From an uncultured Bacteroidota bacterium (GTDB taxonomy: Bacteria > Bacteroidota > Bacteroidia > Bacteroidales > UBA12481): 48,404 bases of DNA. The stretch lies in contig CAINOB010000056.1 in the NCBI GenBank assembly GCA_903851365.1, positions 1-48,404 of the forward strand. Direction: 5' to 3'. The position numbers were made by a program, and so were the translations under genes. This document shows positions 35,224-44,193 of this stretch, in pieces (positions within the stretch are counted from its first letter, which is position 1; every line of letters starts with the position of its first letter). Below the pieces are notes generated by a model that did no database searches, was not told the origin of the DNA, and was given only the letters and a program-made list of their open reading frames with translations.

Positions 35224-37932
35224 TCAGGCTATTTCCTGCGTTTTAAAATTTAGGTTGACGACCTTTTTAATCAATTTCCTAATAAAGCTCCTACGCTTAG
35301 GAATTTCTCCAATAATAGACTCAAGCCGATCGATATGACAACCATTTAATAGCGAATAAACAGGATGCGCTGCCGTTGTCTGGTAGAGTTTCACTGCTTC
35401 CGAATCGGCATTGTTCCATGTTCTTGCAGCCAGTCCAATCATGATAGAAAGGTTTCCGGATTCAACCATGTTTGCCGGATATTCCTGAACCAATAAGGCT
35501 GGAAGTTCAATCAACAGAAAGTGATAACCTTTGGTTAGAAAAGTATAATTTCTGAGCAGCTCATTAATATTTCTGACCGAGATGAAATTGTCAGGAATAT
35601 CGTATTCATAATCCCATGCTTGTTTTGACTGATCGAACCTGGCAAATTTTCTGAGTTCCTCGGCAGCAGAATCCTTTTCCCGTGGCTTGATATATAATAC
35701 TTTCGATCCGCTTGCCCTGAGTTTTTCAACCACCCGTGAAGCGAGGTAGGTTTTACCCTCATTTTCCCTGGTACTGATAAAGAATAATAAGAATGGCTGA
35801 TCGCCCCGATTTTTCTCCTTAATCTCTTCAAGGCTTATTCGCTGAGTAATTTGATCAATAGCTCTTGATGAGATCAAGGGATAATTCACACTGCTATCCG
35901 GAATTGAAGGAATTTTAGGATAAGCCCCCAACAATTTAATACCTGACAACTCTTCCAGTCGTTTAGGAAACTTTATGCTCGTATCGAGAAATTCCAATAA
36001 AATAATCAAGGCAGTTGTTAAAATAAAACCAGCCATGAACGCAGCAATAACAGATATCATCCGCTTTGAAGCATTTGGTTTTATCGGATAAACAGGACTA
36101 TCAATAATCTGAATATCTGACTGCTCCATGTTTTTCTGCTTCATGATGCTCTGATTCAAATTATTCAGATGATTCATATAATCTTCCTGGGCAAGGTTTA
36201 TTTCCCTGTCAATCTTTTTCATCTGGCTGCCTAGTGGAGCAAACTCATCATACTTTTTAAGGAATGCACTTTTGCGCTCTGTCAGCATATTATAACGAGC
36301 TTGAGTCTCTTCAACTTCAATGGCTTTTTCCAACCATTTTTGAAGTACGTCCTGAATATTGAGTCCTTGAACAGTCCTGCTCATTTCAAAAGACTTCATC
36401 AGCTCACTTTTAAGATCAATTTTCAACCTCTCCAATTCTCCTTTTAGCCGCGTAAGGGCATCCATGTTGATCGTATCCTTAATCTCCTCCACGGAGATAA
36501 GTGAAGCAAGCTGAAAAACTCTTTTGCGCTTTTCCAGGACCGTACTGTTCTGTAATATAGTTTTACCTTTTTCGCCAAGGTTTTCTTCAATTAGAATAAG
36601 AGCTGTTTTTGCAGCTGAAAATTTTCCAGCCTCATCATACCATTCTTTATCAAGCAATTCCTTCTGCTCGGAAATAAACTTAGTCTGCTCATCGTAATTA
36701 ATGATCCTGTTTTTCATTCGAAACTGAAGCAAATCCTGCTCCAGACTGTCAAGTTGTTTTTTGGCCGAATTCACCCTTTCGCGAAAGTAGTCTGAAACGA
36801 GGCCAGTTTGTTTTGCAGTAATTGAATGATATTCTGATCGGAAAACATCAGTCAGAATCTTTAATGTTTGCATGCAGACTGCGGGATCATTGGAGTCATA
36901 AGTCAGTTTTAACAAGTCGGAACTTTGTATCCTGACTACTTTGACAGAAGAAATTTTCTCGACACCATAGATTTTATTCGAGGATTGGAGGGTGTTAAAC
37001 AAATAGTTATCCTGATTCGCGTTTTTATAGGCAGTCATCCTTGCCACAAGTCGATCAAAGGCTACTAAAATATCCGGGCTGACCTCCCCTGAATAATAAT
37101 TTAAAGCACTATTTATTGACCCCGAGTCAGCATGGGTAGCAACCTGTCCAACAACTTTACGGATCACCGAATCTGATTTGGGGGAATTCAGCTTTACGGG
37201 TGCATTGCTGGTTATTACGGTATCGACCCAGTAAGGTTCTGATTCAGTTCCGACAATTAACTTCTGGCCGCCCTGAAATGGAGGCATTGGTGAGTTGAGT
37301 TGTTGCAGTTCATCCAGGGAAAGCCCGAATTTTTGTGCCACTGCACTAGGAAAATCCCCGGCCCTGATAGTATAATAAGTCTTTTTATTCTTCACCCTCT
37401 GAACCTTTTGAGTCTGAGATGGTGTATCAATGACAGAATCTTTTTTATTCTCCTTAACTGAGTCTTTTACAATTGGTTTGACAACAACTTGATTATCAGA
37501 AAGTGTTGAGTCTTTACCGGTTTTTGCCGGGTTTTCCAAATAGCTCATTTCAGCCATTCGCTTTAATTCCATCGGAACATCGAGCATCAGATCGCGCCAG
37601 GTTTTTTGCAAACAATACCCAGGATCCGGCTTTGAAAGCATTAAATGCTGCGCCATAAGTCTGATCGCTGTCGCTTCCTGCGTTTCCCGGCTTTTGATTA
37701 TATTGATGAGATTATCGAATTCCGCACTATTTGCGAACATGTCGAAACGGGCATTTGAACCAGATTCAATATTATAACCCGTCGCAATCCCGGTATAAAT
37801 AGTGGTGGAAGTGGTATAAGTCTGAGGCTGTTTTCTGGTAAGAATAAAAACCATAGCAGCCATTAAAAATGCAACAGCAAAAATCAGCCAGATATTTTTA
37901 AAAAAAAGCCGTATAAAATAGATCAGATTCAT
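35224..37932 (-). CDS. Wzz/Wzc-like polysaccharide co-polymerase with LysM insertion
   Basis: A 902-residue inner-membrane protein. TM1 lies at about residues 12-32 and a second TM at about 625-645 (MISVIAAFMAGFILTTALIILLEFLD), enclosing a large periplasmic region with long coiled coils (about 400-610). A LysM domain is inserted at about 186-228 (YYTIRAGDFPSAVAQKFGLS...GGQKLIVG). The cytoplasmic C-terminus is a BY-kinase-like domain, but its Walker A reads STRENEGKTYL, Walker A' reads VLYIKPREKD and Walker B reads FLLIELPALL, without the expected acidic residues. No tyrosine cluster is seen at the end. It probably regulates chain length rather than acting as a tyrosine kinase. Confidence 0.88.
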   Translation of the reverse strand: MNLIYFIRLFFKNIWLIFAVAFLMAAMVFILTRKQPQTYTTSTTIYTGIATGYNIESGSNARFDMFANSAEFDNLINIIKSRETQEATAIRLMAQHLMLSKPDPGYCLQKTWRDLMLDVPMELKRMAEMSYLENPAKTGKDSTLSDNQVVVKPIVKDSVKENKKDSVIDTPSQTQKVQRVKNKKTYYTIRAGDFPSAVAQKFGLSLDELQQLNSPMPPFQGGQKLIVGTESEPYWVDTVITSNAPVKLNSPKSDSVIRKVVGQVATHADSGSINSALNYYSGEVSPDILVAFDRLVARMTAYKNANQDNYLFNTLQSSNKIYGVEKISSVKVVRIQSSDLLKLTYDSNDPAVCMQTLKILTDVFRSEYHSITAKQTGLVSDYFRERVNSAKKQLDSLEQDLLQFRMKNRIINYDEQTKFISEQKELLDKEWYDEAGKFSAAKTALILIEENLGEKGKTILQNSTVLEKRKRVFQLASLISVEEIKDTINMDALTRLKGELERLKIDLKSELMKSFEMSRTVQGLNIQDVLQKWLEKAIEVEETQARYNMLTERKSAFLKKYDEFAPLGSQMKKIDREINLAQEDYMNHLNNLNQSIMKQKNMEQSDIQIIDSPVYPIKPNASKRMISVIAAFMAGFILTTALIILLEFLDTSIKFPKRLEELSGIKLLGAYPKIPSIPDSSVNYPLISSRAIDQITQRISLEEIKEKNRGDQPFLLFFISTRENEGKTYLASRVVEKLRASGSKVLYIKPREKDSAAEELRKFARFDQSKQAWDYEYDIPDNFISVRNINELLRNYTFLTKGYHFLLIELPALLVQEYPANMVESGNLSIMIGLAARTWNNADSEAVKLYQTTAAHPVYSLLNGCHIDRLESIIGEIPKRRSFIRKLIKKVVNLNFKTQEIA

Positions 37933-37948
37933 CAGAAGATCATGTTCA

Positions 37949-38704
37949 TTAATGTTTGGGGCTCAAAGTTGTAAAATCTTTACCAACGAGGCTTTCAAGC
38001 AGATAATAAGCCTCCCTGAATTCCTTTTTTGCCAATTCATATTCCTGTTGGGCTTTGATTGAGATTTCCTTTATTCTGGCATATTCAACCAGAGGAATAT
38101 CTCCAGCTTTAAATTGTTGCTCGGCATAAAAAATATTATCATTTTGAGCAGCAACATGGTCTTCATTTATTAGCATTATCTCTCTGTAAGACAACAACTT
38201 GTTCCAAAGTCTAATGACGTCATCCTGGATCATGCGTTTAAGATCTTCTCTTTTTTTCTCCTCATAGGAAAGCATTGATTGAGCAACTTTCCTTTTCTGC
38301 TTGAGGTCAAGGGCATCAAAAATTGATAATTGAAGGCGTGTGCCAACATTGTAATAAGCTGAACCTATTGGACTAACAGTCAATTGTGATGCCGTACCGA
38401 CAAGAACATCCACTGTTCCATACCTGAATTCAGAAAAAAACAGGACATATCTGCCCCAATCATAATTTGCTGATTTTATTTGCCATTGACGCATTGCAAT
38501 CATAGCTGATTGTTCTTCGAGCAATGGTGAGAAAGCCTGGGCCGATTCAATTAATTGCCCAAGCGGAGGAATTTTCATACTACTGAGATTTACCGTGTCC
38601 GACAAACTCTCCTTTTTAGGTAAAACCTGTCCGGACAAAGCAGAACCAGTTAAAACACCAAGAATCGTTATCAGGTTGAATAATATAGCCTGGTTTTTAG
38701 ACAT
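37949..38704 (-). CDS. Half-size TolC/OEP-family outer membrane protein
   Basis: A 251-residue exported protein. The signal peptide covers about residues 1-25 (ILFNLITILGVLTGSALSGQ). The rest is one outer-membrane-efflux (OEP) repeat with long amphipathic helices (IMLINEDHVAAQNDNIFYAEQQFKAGDIPLVEYARIKEISIKAQQEYELAKKEF split by the family's GDIPL turn). Normal TolC proteins have two such repeats and about 420-480 residues. It lies between the transferase and co-polymerase genes, so it may be a periplasmic or outer-membrane part of the exporter. Its ATG overlaps the likely true stop of the upstream transferase. Confidence 0.8.
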   Translation of the reverse strand: MSKNQAILFNLITILGVLTGSALSGQVLPKKESLSDTVNLSSMKIPPLGQLIESAQAFSPLLEEQSAMIAMRQWQIKSANYDWGRYVLFFSEFRYGTVDVLVGTASQLTVSPIGSAYYNVGTRLQLSIFDALDLKQKRKVAQSMLSYEEKKREDLKRMIQDDVIRLWNKLLSYREIMLINEDHVAAQNDNIFYAEQQFKAGDIPLVEYARIKEISIKAQQEYELAKKEFREAYYLLESLVGKDFTTLSPKH

Positions 38705-38770
38705 CCTCTTTCTGCATAAAAGCGGTAAAAGTCATAAAGAGTATTTTAATATCTCCCCAGAAGGTGAAAA
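38697..38770 (-). other. Out-of-frame 3' end of the glycosylphosphotransferase gene
   Basis: The transferase frame stops at 38746 after TFHLLGRY. In another frame the same DNA reads FWGDIKIL and continues through an ending of QKEDV, the normal C-terminus of this family, then a TAA at 38697-38699 that overlaps the ATG of the next gene. Removing one base in TTTT (38767-38770) or CC (38763-38764) restores it. This indicates a frameshift mutation, a sequencing or assembly error, or programmed slippage. Confidence 0.8.
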
Positions 38771-39879
38771 GTCCTAGCATATTCATTATCCAATGATTTT
38801 CGTTCCTCATTCGACATTTCCCGTCCGCCGCGCTTACTAACCTGCCAAAGACCGGTAATCCCTGCAGGGGCAAGAAAGCGCTCGGTCCAGTCGTCGGAAG
38901 TTAGCAGTTCTGCTTCATATAATGGTATTGGGCGATTTCCAACCACTGACATTTCACCCCTTAATACATTGACTAGCTGGGGAAGCTCATCAATACTTGT
39001 TTTTCTAATGAATCGGCCGACTTTAGTCACCCGCGGATCATTTTTAATTTTATTAAAAGTTTTTCCGAGCTTTTCTCGTTTCAATCTAAGATATTGATTC
39101 TCACAAATTTCGTGATTTCTTATGTATAATATTGTAGAACAGGGATGCCCCAGTCTTTTGCAATCTTCGCATTCCTCAGAATACGGTTCCTCCGCTACTT
39201 TGTCTTTTTCGGTATACTGATTGAGATGCTTAAGTTCTTTCAGTTTGGCATCAGCACCGACAAACATCGATCTGAATTTAAAAAACGGAAAAACTTTATA
39301 ACCAGCTCCAATTCTCTTTGCAGCATAAAATACAGGTCCTTTTGATTCAAGCCTGATAGCAAGGGCAACCAGAAGAAACAGTGGAGAAAGAATAATTAAT
39401 AGTACAGAAGCAAAGGCGATGTCAAATAACCTTTTTATCAATGGCACCCTAATTTTTCTCTGTTTTGATTCAATAACAGACAGAACCGATTTAACTTTCT
39501 TGTAGGGTATAAGAAATTCCAGGCGCTTTGAAACAGCTTCAGGAATCAATGGTTTCTGGTAAAAATCATCAACTCCTGCATGAAAAGCGTTTAGCAATTC
39601 TTCACGAACAACCGTTTCATCGACAAGAATAAAGGGAACTGTTTGAAACTTATCATTTTGAAACAATTCTTGGTGAAGGGCAAAGCCGGTCATGCCCTGC
39701 AGAATAACTTCAGATATGATAACATCCGGTGCCGGGTTTTCATCGAGGTAATTAATTGCCTGAAAACCATTTTCTGATTGGATCACCTTACCTGGATGTA
39801 AGGAAATAAAACTCTGCATGAGAGCATTATCTTTTCCCACATAGAGTATTGTCAGGGGTTTGTATCCCATAGAACTCAT
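38746..39879 (-). CDS. Polyprenyl glycosylphosphotransferase fused to a pseudo-receiver (3' frameshift)
   Basis: A 377-residue protein as read. Residues about 8-125 form a receiver fold without the active site: the acidic pair is replaced (ILYVGKDNA), the acceptor aspartate is Glu (VIISEVILQG), while the lysine in FYQKPL stays. Residues about 145-377 are the bacterial sugar transferase, which moves a sugar-1-phosphate onto undecaprenyl phosphate to start a repeat unit; RLFDIAFASVLLIILSPLFLLVALAI is the membrane helix, then KFRSM, KTSIDELPQLVNVLRGEMSVVG and APAGITGLWQVSKRGG. An insert holds C-x2-C-x6-C-x12-C around CEDCKRLGHPC. The last 20 or so residues are out of frame. A stand-alone receiver gene lies 12 bases upstream. 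Confidence 0.9.
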   Translation of the reverse strand: MSSMGYKPLTILYVGKDNALMQSFISLHPGKVIQSENGFQAINYLDENPAPDVIISEVILQGMTGFALHQELFQNDKFQTVPFILVDETVVREELLNAFHAGVDDFYQKPLIPEAVSKRLEFLIPYKKVKSVLSVIESKQRKIRVPLIKRLFDIAFASVLLIILSPLFLLVALAIRLESKGPVFYAAKRIGAGYKVFPFFKFRSMFVGADAKLKELKHLNQYTEKDKVAEEPYSEECEDCKRLGHPCSTILYIRNHEICENQYLRLKREKLGKTFNKIKNDPRVTKVGRFIRKTSIDELPQLVNVLRGEMSVVGNRPIPLYEAELLTSDDWTERFLAPAGITGLWQVSKRGGREMSNEERKSLDNEYARTFHLLGRY

Positions 39880-39891
39880 AATTACGGAATT

Positions 39892-40269
39892 TCAAATTAT
39901 CCGGTATTTCAACAAGATCTCAATTTTGATCATAAGTTCCTCCGGATTAAAGGGTTTGATCATGAAATCAAGGGCACCTGATTTTAAGCATTTTACCCTT
40001 TCAGCACTTGAATCAATACCCGATAACATCATAACCGGAATGGAATGAAAATAGCCGCTTGACTTAACCTGCTGAAGGAATTCGAATCCGTTCATGCTGG
40101 GCATTTCCATATCGACGATGATCAGATCAGGCATATTCCCTGACTGCAACCAGCTAAGCGCTTCCTGTCCATTTTCCAAAGCAATTACATCATATTGATT
40201 ACTTAAGAATTTATCAAGTAATGTCCTGATGGTAACCTCATCATCAATTACCAAAATTTTCTTATCCAT
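39892..40269 (-). CDS. Stand-alone CheY-like receiver
   Basis: A 125-residue single-domain response regulator with a complete active site: acidic pair in LVIDDEVT, acceptor Asp in LIIVDMEMPSMNG (about residue 52), Ser in MMLSGID and Lys in FMIKPFNPEEL. There is no output domain. It is the first gene of the polysaccharide operon and precedes the pseudo-receiver transferase, so it likely acts by protein contact on polysaccharide initiation. No kinase is adjacent; orphan Hpt and hybrid kinases elsewhere in the window are possible phosphate sources. Confidence 0.92.
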   Translation of the reverse strand: MDKKILVIDDEVTIRTLLDKFLSNQYDVIALENGQEALSWLQSGNMPDLIIVDMEMPSMNGFEFLQQVKSSGYFHSIPVMMLSGIDSSAERVKCLKSGALDFMIKPFNPEELMIKIEILLKYRII

Positions 40270-40367
40270 TTGAGAATTAGGTTTGTCGTAAAATTAAAAT
40301 AATTCAGCTTAACCGACTATGAAAATAACTAATTAGCTTGGTTTTTGATATCTTTTTGACGAAACAG

Positions 40368-40398
40368 TTGTCTGCTTTTCGGGATACTGCTATCTTCG
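40368..40398 (+). promoter_or_regulatory. Promoter of the nucleotide-sugar operon
   Basis: TTG (40368-40370), exactly 20 bases, then TATCTTCG (40391-40398), a one-mismatch TAnnTTTG. The ugd ATG follows 66 bases later. The 195-base divergent gap (40270-40464) also holds a weaker TAATTTTA on the minus strand (40296-40289) that may serve the receiver-led operon; nothing else was recognised there. Confidence 0.6.
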
Positions 40399-40464
40399 AC
40401 AGAGATTTTGTGGAGGATTTCTTTTTTCACTGATTCGGATTATTCACAGCTTTAATTAAATCTT

Positions 40465-41787
40465 ATGAAAATTTCCATTGTAGGAACCGGCTATGTTGGC
40501 CTTGTTACAGGAACCTGTTTTGCTGAAACCGGGGTAACCGTTACCTGTGTGGATATCGATAAAAACAAGATCGATATGCTGAATAACGGGCAAGTGCCAA
40601 TCTATGAACCAGGTCTGGACGATCTGATTAAGAGAAACGTTGAAAAGGAGCGGTTGTTCTTTTCAACAAATCTTCAGGAAAGTCTCGTTGAGGCCAATGT
40701 GGCATTCATAGCCGTGGGTACCCCACCCGACGATGATGGAAGTGCCGACTTGCGTTATGTTTTAGGCGTAGCCAGGGATATTGGCAAATTTATGGAAGAC
40801 TATCTCGTGATCGTGACCAAGAGTACTGTTCCCATTGGTACTGCCATCAAAGTTAAAGCTGCTATCAAAGAGGAACTAGATAAACGCGGGCTGAATATTC
40901 AATTTGATGTTGCTTCAAATCCTGAATTTTTGAAAGAAGGATCCGCAATTGCCGATTTTTTAAAACCGGACAGGATTGTTTGCGGTGTGGATACTGAGCT
41001 GGCAGAAAAGACGCTGGCCCGTTTATACAAGCCATTTGTTCTCAATGGACATCCGCTGTTGTTCATGGATATCCCATCGGCCGAGATGACAAAATATGCA
41101 GCAAACGCAATGCTGGCAACGAAAATTAGCTTCATGAATGATGTATCAAATCTATGCGAGATTGTTGGCGCTGATGTGGATATGGTGAGGAAAGGCATTG
41201 GTAGCGATACCCGAATTGGCACTAAATTCATATATCCGGGAGTTGGTTACGGTGGCAGCTGTTTCCCTAAAGATGTTAAAGCCCTGATTAAAACAGCATC
41301 GGAATACGGGTACAACATGAGGGTTCTGCAATCTGTTGAGGATGTAAACTATGACCAGAAAAAGGTCATGTTTTCCAAGGTTAATAAATACTTCGACGGC
41401 AAGCTTGCCGGTAAAACAATTGCGATCTGGGGTCTGGCCTTTAAGCCAAACACTGATGACATGCGTGAAGCACCTTCCTTAATTTTTATTGAGCAGATGC
41501 TGGCTGCAGGGGCACACGTTATTGCCTATGATCCGGTTGCGATCCACGAAACGAAAAGGAAAATCGGAGAGGTCATTACTTATGTCAATGATCAGTATGA
41601 GGCGCTTATCGACGCAGATGCACTGGTCCTTCTCACTGAATGGAGTGAATTCAGGGTGCCGAAATATAAGATCATGGCCAAGCTGATGAAGAATCATGTG
41701 ATTTTTGATGGAAGAAATATTTATGATGCTGAGGAGATGGAAGAAGTTGGTTTTAAATATTTTGGAATGGGCAGGAAAGTCAGGTAA
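40465..41787 (+). CDS. ugd: UDP-glucose 6-dehydrogenase
   Basis: A 440-residue NAD-dependent enzyme oxidising UDP-glucose to UDP-glucuronate. The NAD site is [25 protein letters not shown] is the substrate loop; the catalytic cysteine lies in [13 protein letters not shown]; and the C-terminal domain has [18 protein letters not shown]. The length is normal. It opens the rightward nucleotide-sugar operon and feeds the following decarboxylase 11 bases on. Confidence 0.96.
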   Translation: MKISIVGTGYVGLVTGTCFAETGVTVTCVDIDKNKIDMLNNGQVPIYEPGLDDLIKRNVEKERLFFSTNLQESLVEANVAFIAVGTPPDDDGSADLRYVLGVARDIGKFMEDYLVIVTKSTVPIGTAIKVKAAIKEELDKRGLNIQFDVASNPEFLKEGSAIADFLKPDRIVCGVDTELAEKTLARLYKPFVLNGHPLLFMDIPSAEMTKYAANAMLATKISFMNDVSNLCEIVGADVDMVRKGIGSDTRIGTKFIYPGVGYGGSCFPKDVKALIKTASEYGYNMRVLQSVEDVNYDQKKVMFSKVNKYFDGKLAGKTIAIWGLAFKPNTDDMREAPSLIFIEQMLAAGAHVIAYDPVAIHETKRKIGEVITYVNDQYEALIDADALVLLTEWSEFRVPKYKIMAKLMKNHVIFDGRNIYDAEEMEEVGFKYFGMGRKVR

Positions 41788-41798
41788 TAATAATCAGA

Positions 41799-42740
41799 AT
41801 GAAAAAAATATTAGTCACAGGCGGCGCTGGTTTCATTGGTTCACATTTATGCGAACGGCTGCTGAATGAAGGTAACGAAGTAATCTGCCTGGATAACTAT
41901 TTCACCGGCAGCAAACGAAACGTGGTCCACCTGCTTGATAATCCATTTTTCGAATTGATCCGGCATGATGTAACTGAGCCATTTTACATCGAAGTAGATG
42001 AAATTTACAATCTGGCCTGCCCCGCTTCGCCGATACACTATCAGTATAACCCGATAAAGACCATCAAGACTTCTGTGATGGGAGCGATAAATATGCTGGG
42101 ACTGGCTAAGCGTATCAGGGCAAAGATCCTCCAGGCATCTACAAGTGAGGTGTATGGTGATCCTAAAATCCATCCGCAGACCGAAGATTACTGGGGTCAT
42201 GTAAACCCCATCGGCCTCAGGTCATGCTATGATGAAGGGAAAAGATGCGCTGAGTCATTATTTATGAATTATCATCATCAGAATAATGTCCGGATTAAGA
42301 TCATACGTATTTTCAACACTTATGGAACGCGCATGCATCCTCAGGACGGGAGGGTCGTTTCGAACTTCATTATCCAGGCCCTTCACAACGAGGATATAAC
42401 TATTTACGGTGACGGAAATCAAACACGCAGTTTCCAATATGTTGATGACCTTGTTGAAGGCATGACACGAATGATGGCAACAGGAGATGATTTTATCGGG
42501 CCGGTAAACATTGGCAATCCTATGGAATTCACCATCAGGGAACTGGCAGAAAAGGTTATTGAATTAACCGGGTCACGCTCCAAACTCATCTATATGCCGC
42601 TTCCACAAGATGATCCCACACAAAGGCAACCGGATATTTCTCTTGCAAAAAAAGCATTAGGGGGATGGGAACCCAAAGTTCATCTGGAAGAAGGGTTATT
42701 AAAGACGATAGCCTATTTTAAACAGCTGGAAAACTTATAG
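41799..42740 (+). CDS. UDP-glucuronate decarboxylase (UDP-xylose synthase)
   Basis: A 313-residue extended short-chain dehydrogenase. It has the Rossmann motif [32 protein letters not shown] typical of UXS enzymes, the catalytic serine region STSEVYGDP and the Tyr/Lys pair in SCYDEGKR. It converts UDP-glucuronate to UDP-xylose using bound NAD. Its position directly after ugd fits a two-step UDP-xylose branch. The motif set is UXS, not dTDP-glucose 4,6-dehydratase. Confidence 0.94.
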   Translation: MKKILVTGGAGFIGSHLCERLLNEGNEVICLDNYFTGSKRNVVHLLDNPFFELIRHDVTEPFYIEVDEIYNLACPASPIHYQYNPIKTIKTSVMGAINMLGLAKRIRAKILQASTSEVYGDPKIHPQTEDYWGHVNPIGLRSCYDEGKRCAESLFMNYHHQNNVRIKIIRIFNTYGTRMHPQDGRVVSNFIIQALHNEDITIYGDGNQTRSFQYVDDLVEGMTRMMATGDDFIGPVNIGNPMEFTIRELAEKVIELTGSRSKLIYMPLPQDDPTQRQPDISLAKKALGGWEPKVHLEEGLLKTIAYFKQLENL

Positions 42741-42743
42741 CAC

Positions 42744-43625
42744 ATGAAAGGAATTATTCTTGCAGGTGGAGCCGGAACCCGGTTATATCCCCTGACAAAA
42801 AGTATATCAAAACAGATCGTGCCTATCTACGATAAGCCCATGATCTATTACCCGATGTCGGTGCTGATGCTTGCAGGCCTGCGCGAGATTCTCATCATCT
42901 CCACACCCAAGGATTTACATCTTTATCAGGATCTGTTTGACACAGGTGAATCACTGGGATTAAAGATCACCTATGCTGAACAACCTTCGCCTGACGGACT
43001 TGCACAGGCATTTCTCATTGGTGAAAAATTTCTGGATGGAGATGAAGCCTGTCTGGTACTGGGTGACAACATTTTTTATGGATATAATTTCGGCAGGATA
43101 CTCGAGGATGCTGCTAAATTGAAAGAGGGAGCCATCGTATTCGGATATTATGTTACGGATCCTGAAAGATATGGTGTTGCTGAATTTGATGATACCGGAA
43201 AAGTAATGAGCATTGAAGAAAAGCCAGCCCATCCGAAATCTAATTACGCAGTAACCGGACTCTATTTTTATGATAAAACCGTTGTTGCAAAAGCTAAATC
43301 GCTGAAACCATCGGTTAGAGGCGAACTGGAAATTACCGATCTAAACCGGTTATATCTGGAAGAGGACTCATTAAAAGTTAGTCTTTTGGGCAGGGGTATG
43401 GCATGGCTGGATACCGGAACACACGACAGCTTGTTACAGGCATCCAATTACATTGCCACAATTGAGCAGCGACAGGGACTTAAGGTGGCCTGCCTTGAGG
43501 AAATAGCTTTTAAAATGGGTTATATCAGCAAACAGGAGCTACTTGACCTGGCTAAGCCATTGCAAAAGAATCAATACGGCCAGTACCTTATGGCCATTGC
43601 TAATGAAAAAATCAAGAATTGGTAA
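42744..43625 (+). CDS. rfbA: Glucose-1-phosphate thymidylyltransferase
   Basis: A 293-residue nucleotidyltransferase making dTDP-glucose, the first step to dTDP-L-rhamnose. It starts with [23 protein letters not shown], the nucleotide-binding signature, followed by the substrate motifs [17 protein letters not shown] and [21 protein letters not shown]. The length matches RmlA. It begins three bases after the decarboxylase stop. Confidence 0.97.
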   Translation: MKGIILAGGAGTRLYPLTKSISKQIVPIYDKPMIYYPMSVLMLAGLREILIISTPKDLHLYQDLFDTGESLGLKITYAEQPSPDGLAQAFLIGEKFLDGDEACLVLGDNIFYGYNFGRILEDAAKLKEGAIVFGYYVTDPERYGVAEFDDTGKVMSIEEKPAHPKSNYAVTGLYFYDKTVVAKAKSLKPSVRGELEITDLNRLYLEEDSLKVSLLGRGMAWLDTGTHDSLLQASNYIATIEQRQGLKVACLEEIAFKMGYISKQELLDLAKPLQKNQYGQYLMAIANEKIKNW

Positions 43626-43632
43626 TTGAATC

Positions 43633-44193
43633 ATGGTAATAAAAGAATCTCCCCTTTCCGGGTTGCTGATCATCGAGCCTAAAGTATTTGAGGATGCCCG
43701 AGGGTACTTTTTCGAGAGTTATAATGCCAAGGAGCTGACTGATGCAGGCATTGATGCAGCATTTGTTCAGGATAACCAGTCGCTATCTCAATATGGAGTT
43801 TTAAGAGGATTGCACTACCAACTAGCCCCTTATGCACAAAGCAAACTGGTTCGTGTTCTTTTCGGATCAGTTTGGGATGTCGCTGTAGATATCAGAAAGA
43901 ACTCACCCACTTACGGCAAGTATTTTGGGATTGAGCTCAGCGCTGAAAACAGAATCCAGTTATACATTCCCAAAGGATTCGCCCATGGTTTTGCTGTCAC
44001 CAGTCCGACTGCCATATTCTTTTACAAGTGCGACAGTTTTTATAATCCCGAGGCTGAGAGAGGCATTCACTTCAACGATCCTGACCTATCTGTTCCCTGG
44101 CCCATCCCCGAAGATTCCGCAATTGTCAGCTCCAAGGACAGGATTTTACCATTGTTCAAAGATGCAAGCATGAATTTTGTTTACCGTAAATGA
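43633..44193 (+). CDS. rfbC: dTDP-4-dehydrorhamnose 3,5-epimerase
   Basis: A 186-residue cupin epimerase, third step of dTDP-rhamnose synthesis. Typical elements are EDARGYFFESYN, the catalytic histidine in LRGLHYQ, VWDVAVDIRKNSPTYG and PKGFAHGFAV with the active-site tyrosine nearby. Its TGA overlaps the rfbD start (ATGA). Confidence 0.96.
   Translation: MVIKESPLSGLLIIEPKVFEDARGYFFESYNAKELTDAGIDAAFVQDNQSLSQYGVLRGLHYQLAPYAQSKLVRVLFGSVWDVAVDIRKNSPTYGKYFGIELSAENRIQLYIPKGFAHGFAVTSPTAIFFYKCDSFYNPEAERGIHFNDPDLSVPWPIPEDSAIVSSKDRILPLFKDASMNFVYRK

Noticed and set aside
37949-38704. Half-size TolC as a truncated or frameshifted gene
   Set aside because: Signal peptide and stop are intact and only 16 bases separate it from the next gene, so there is no room for a lost half.
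41799-42740. SDR gene read as rmlB (dTDP-glucose 4,6-dehydratase)
   Set aside because: [10 protein letters not shown] and overall length match UDP-glucuronate decarboxylase, and it directly follows ugd.
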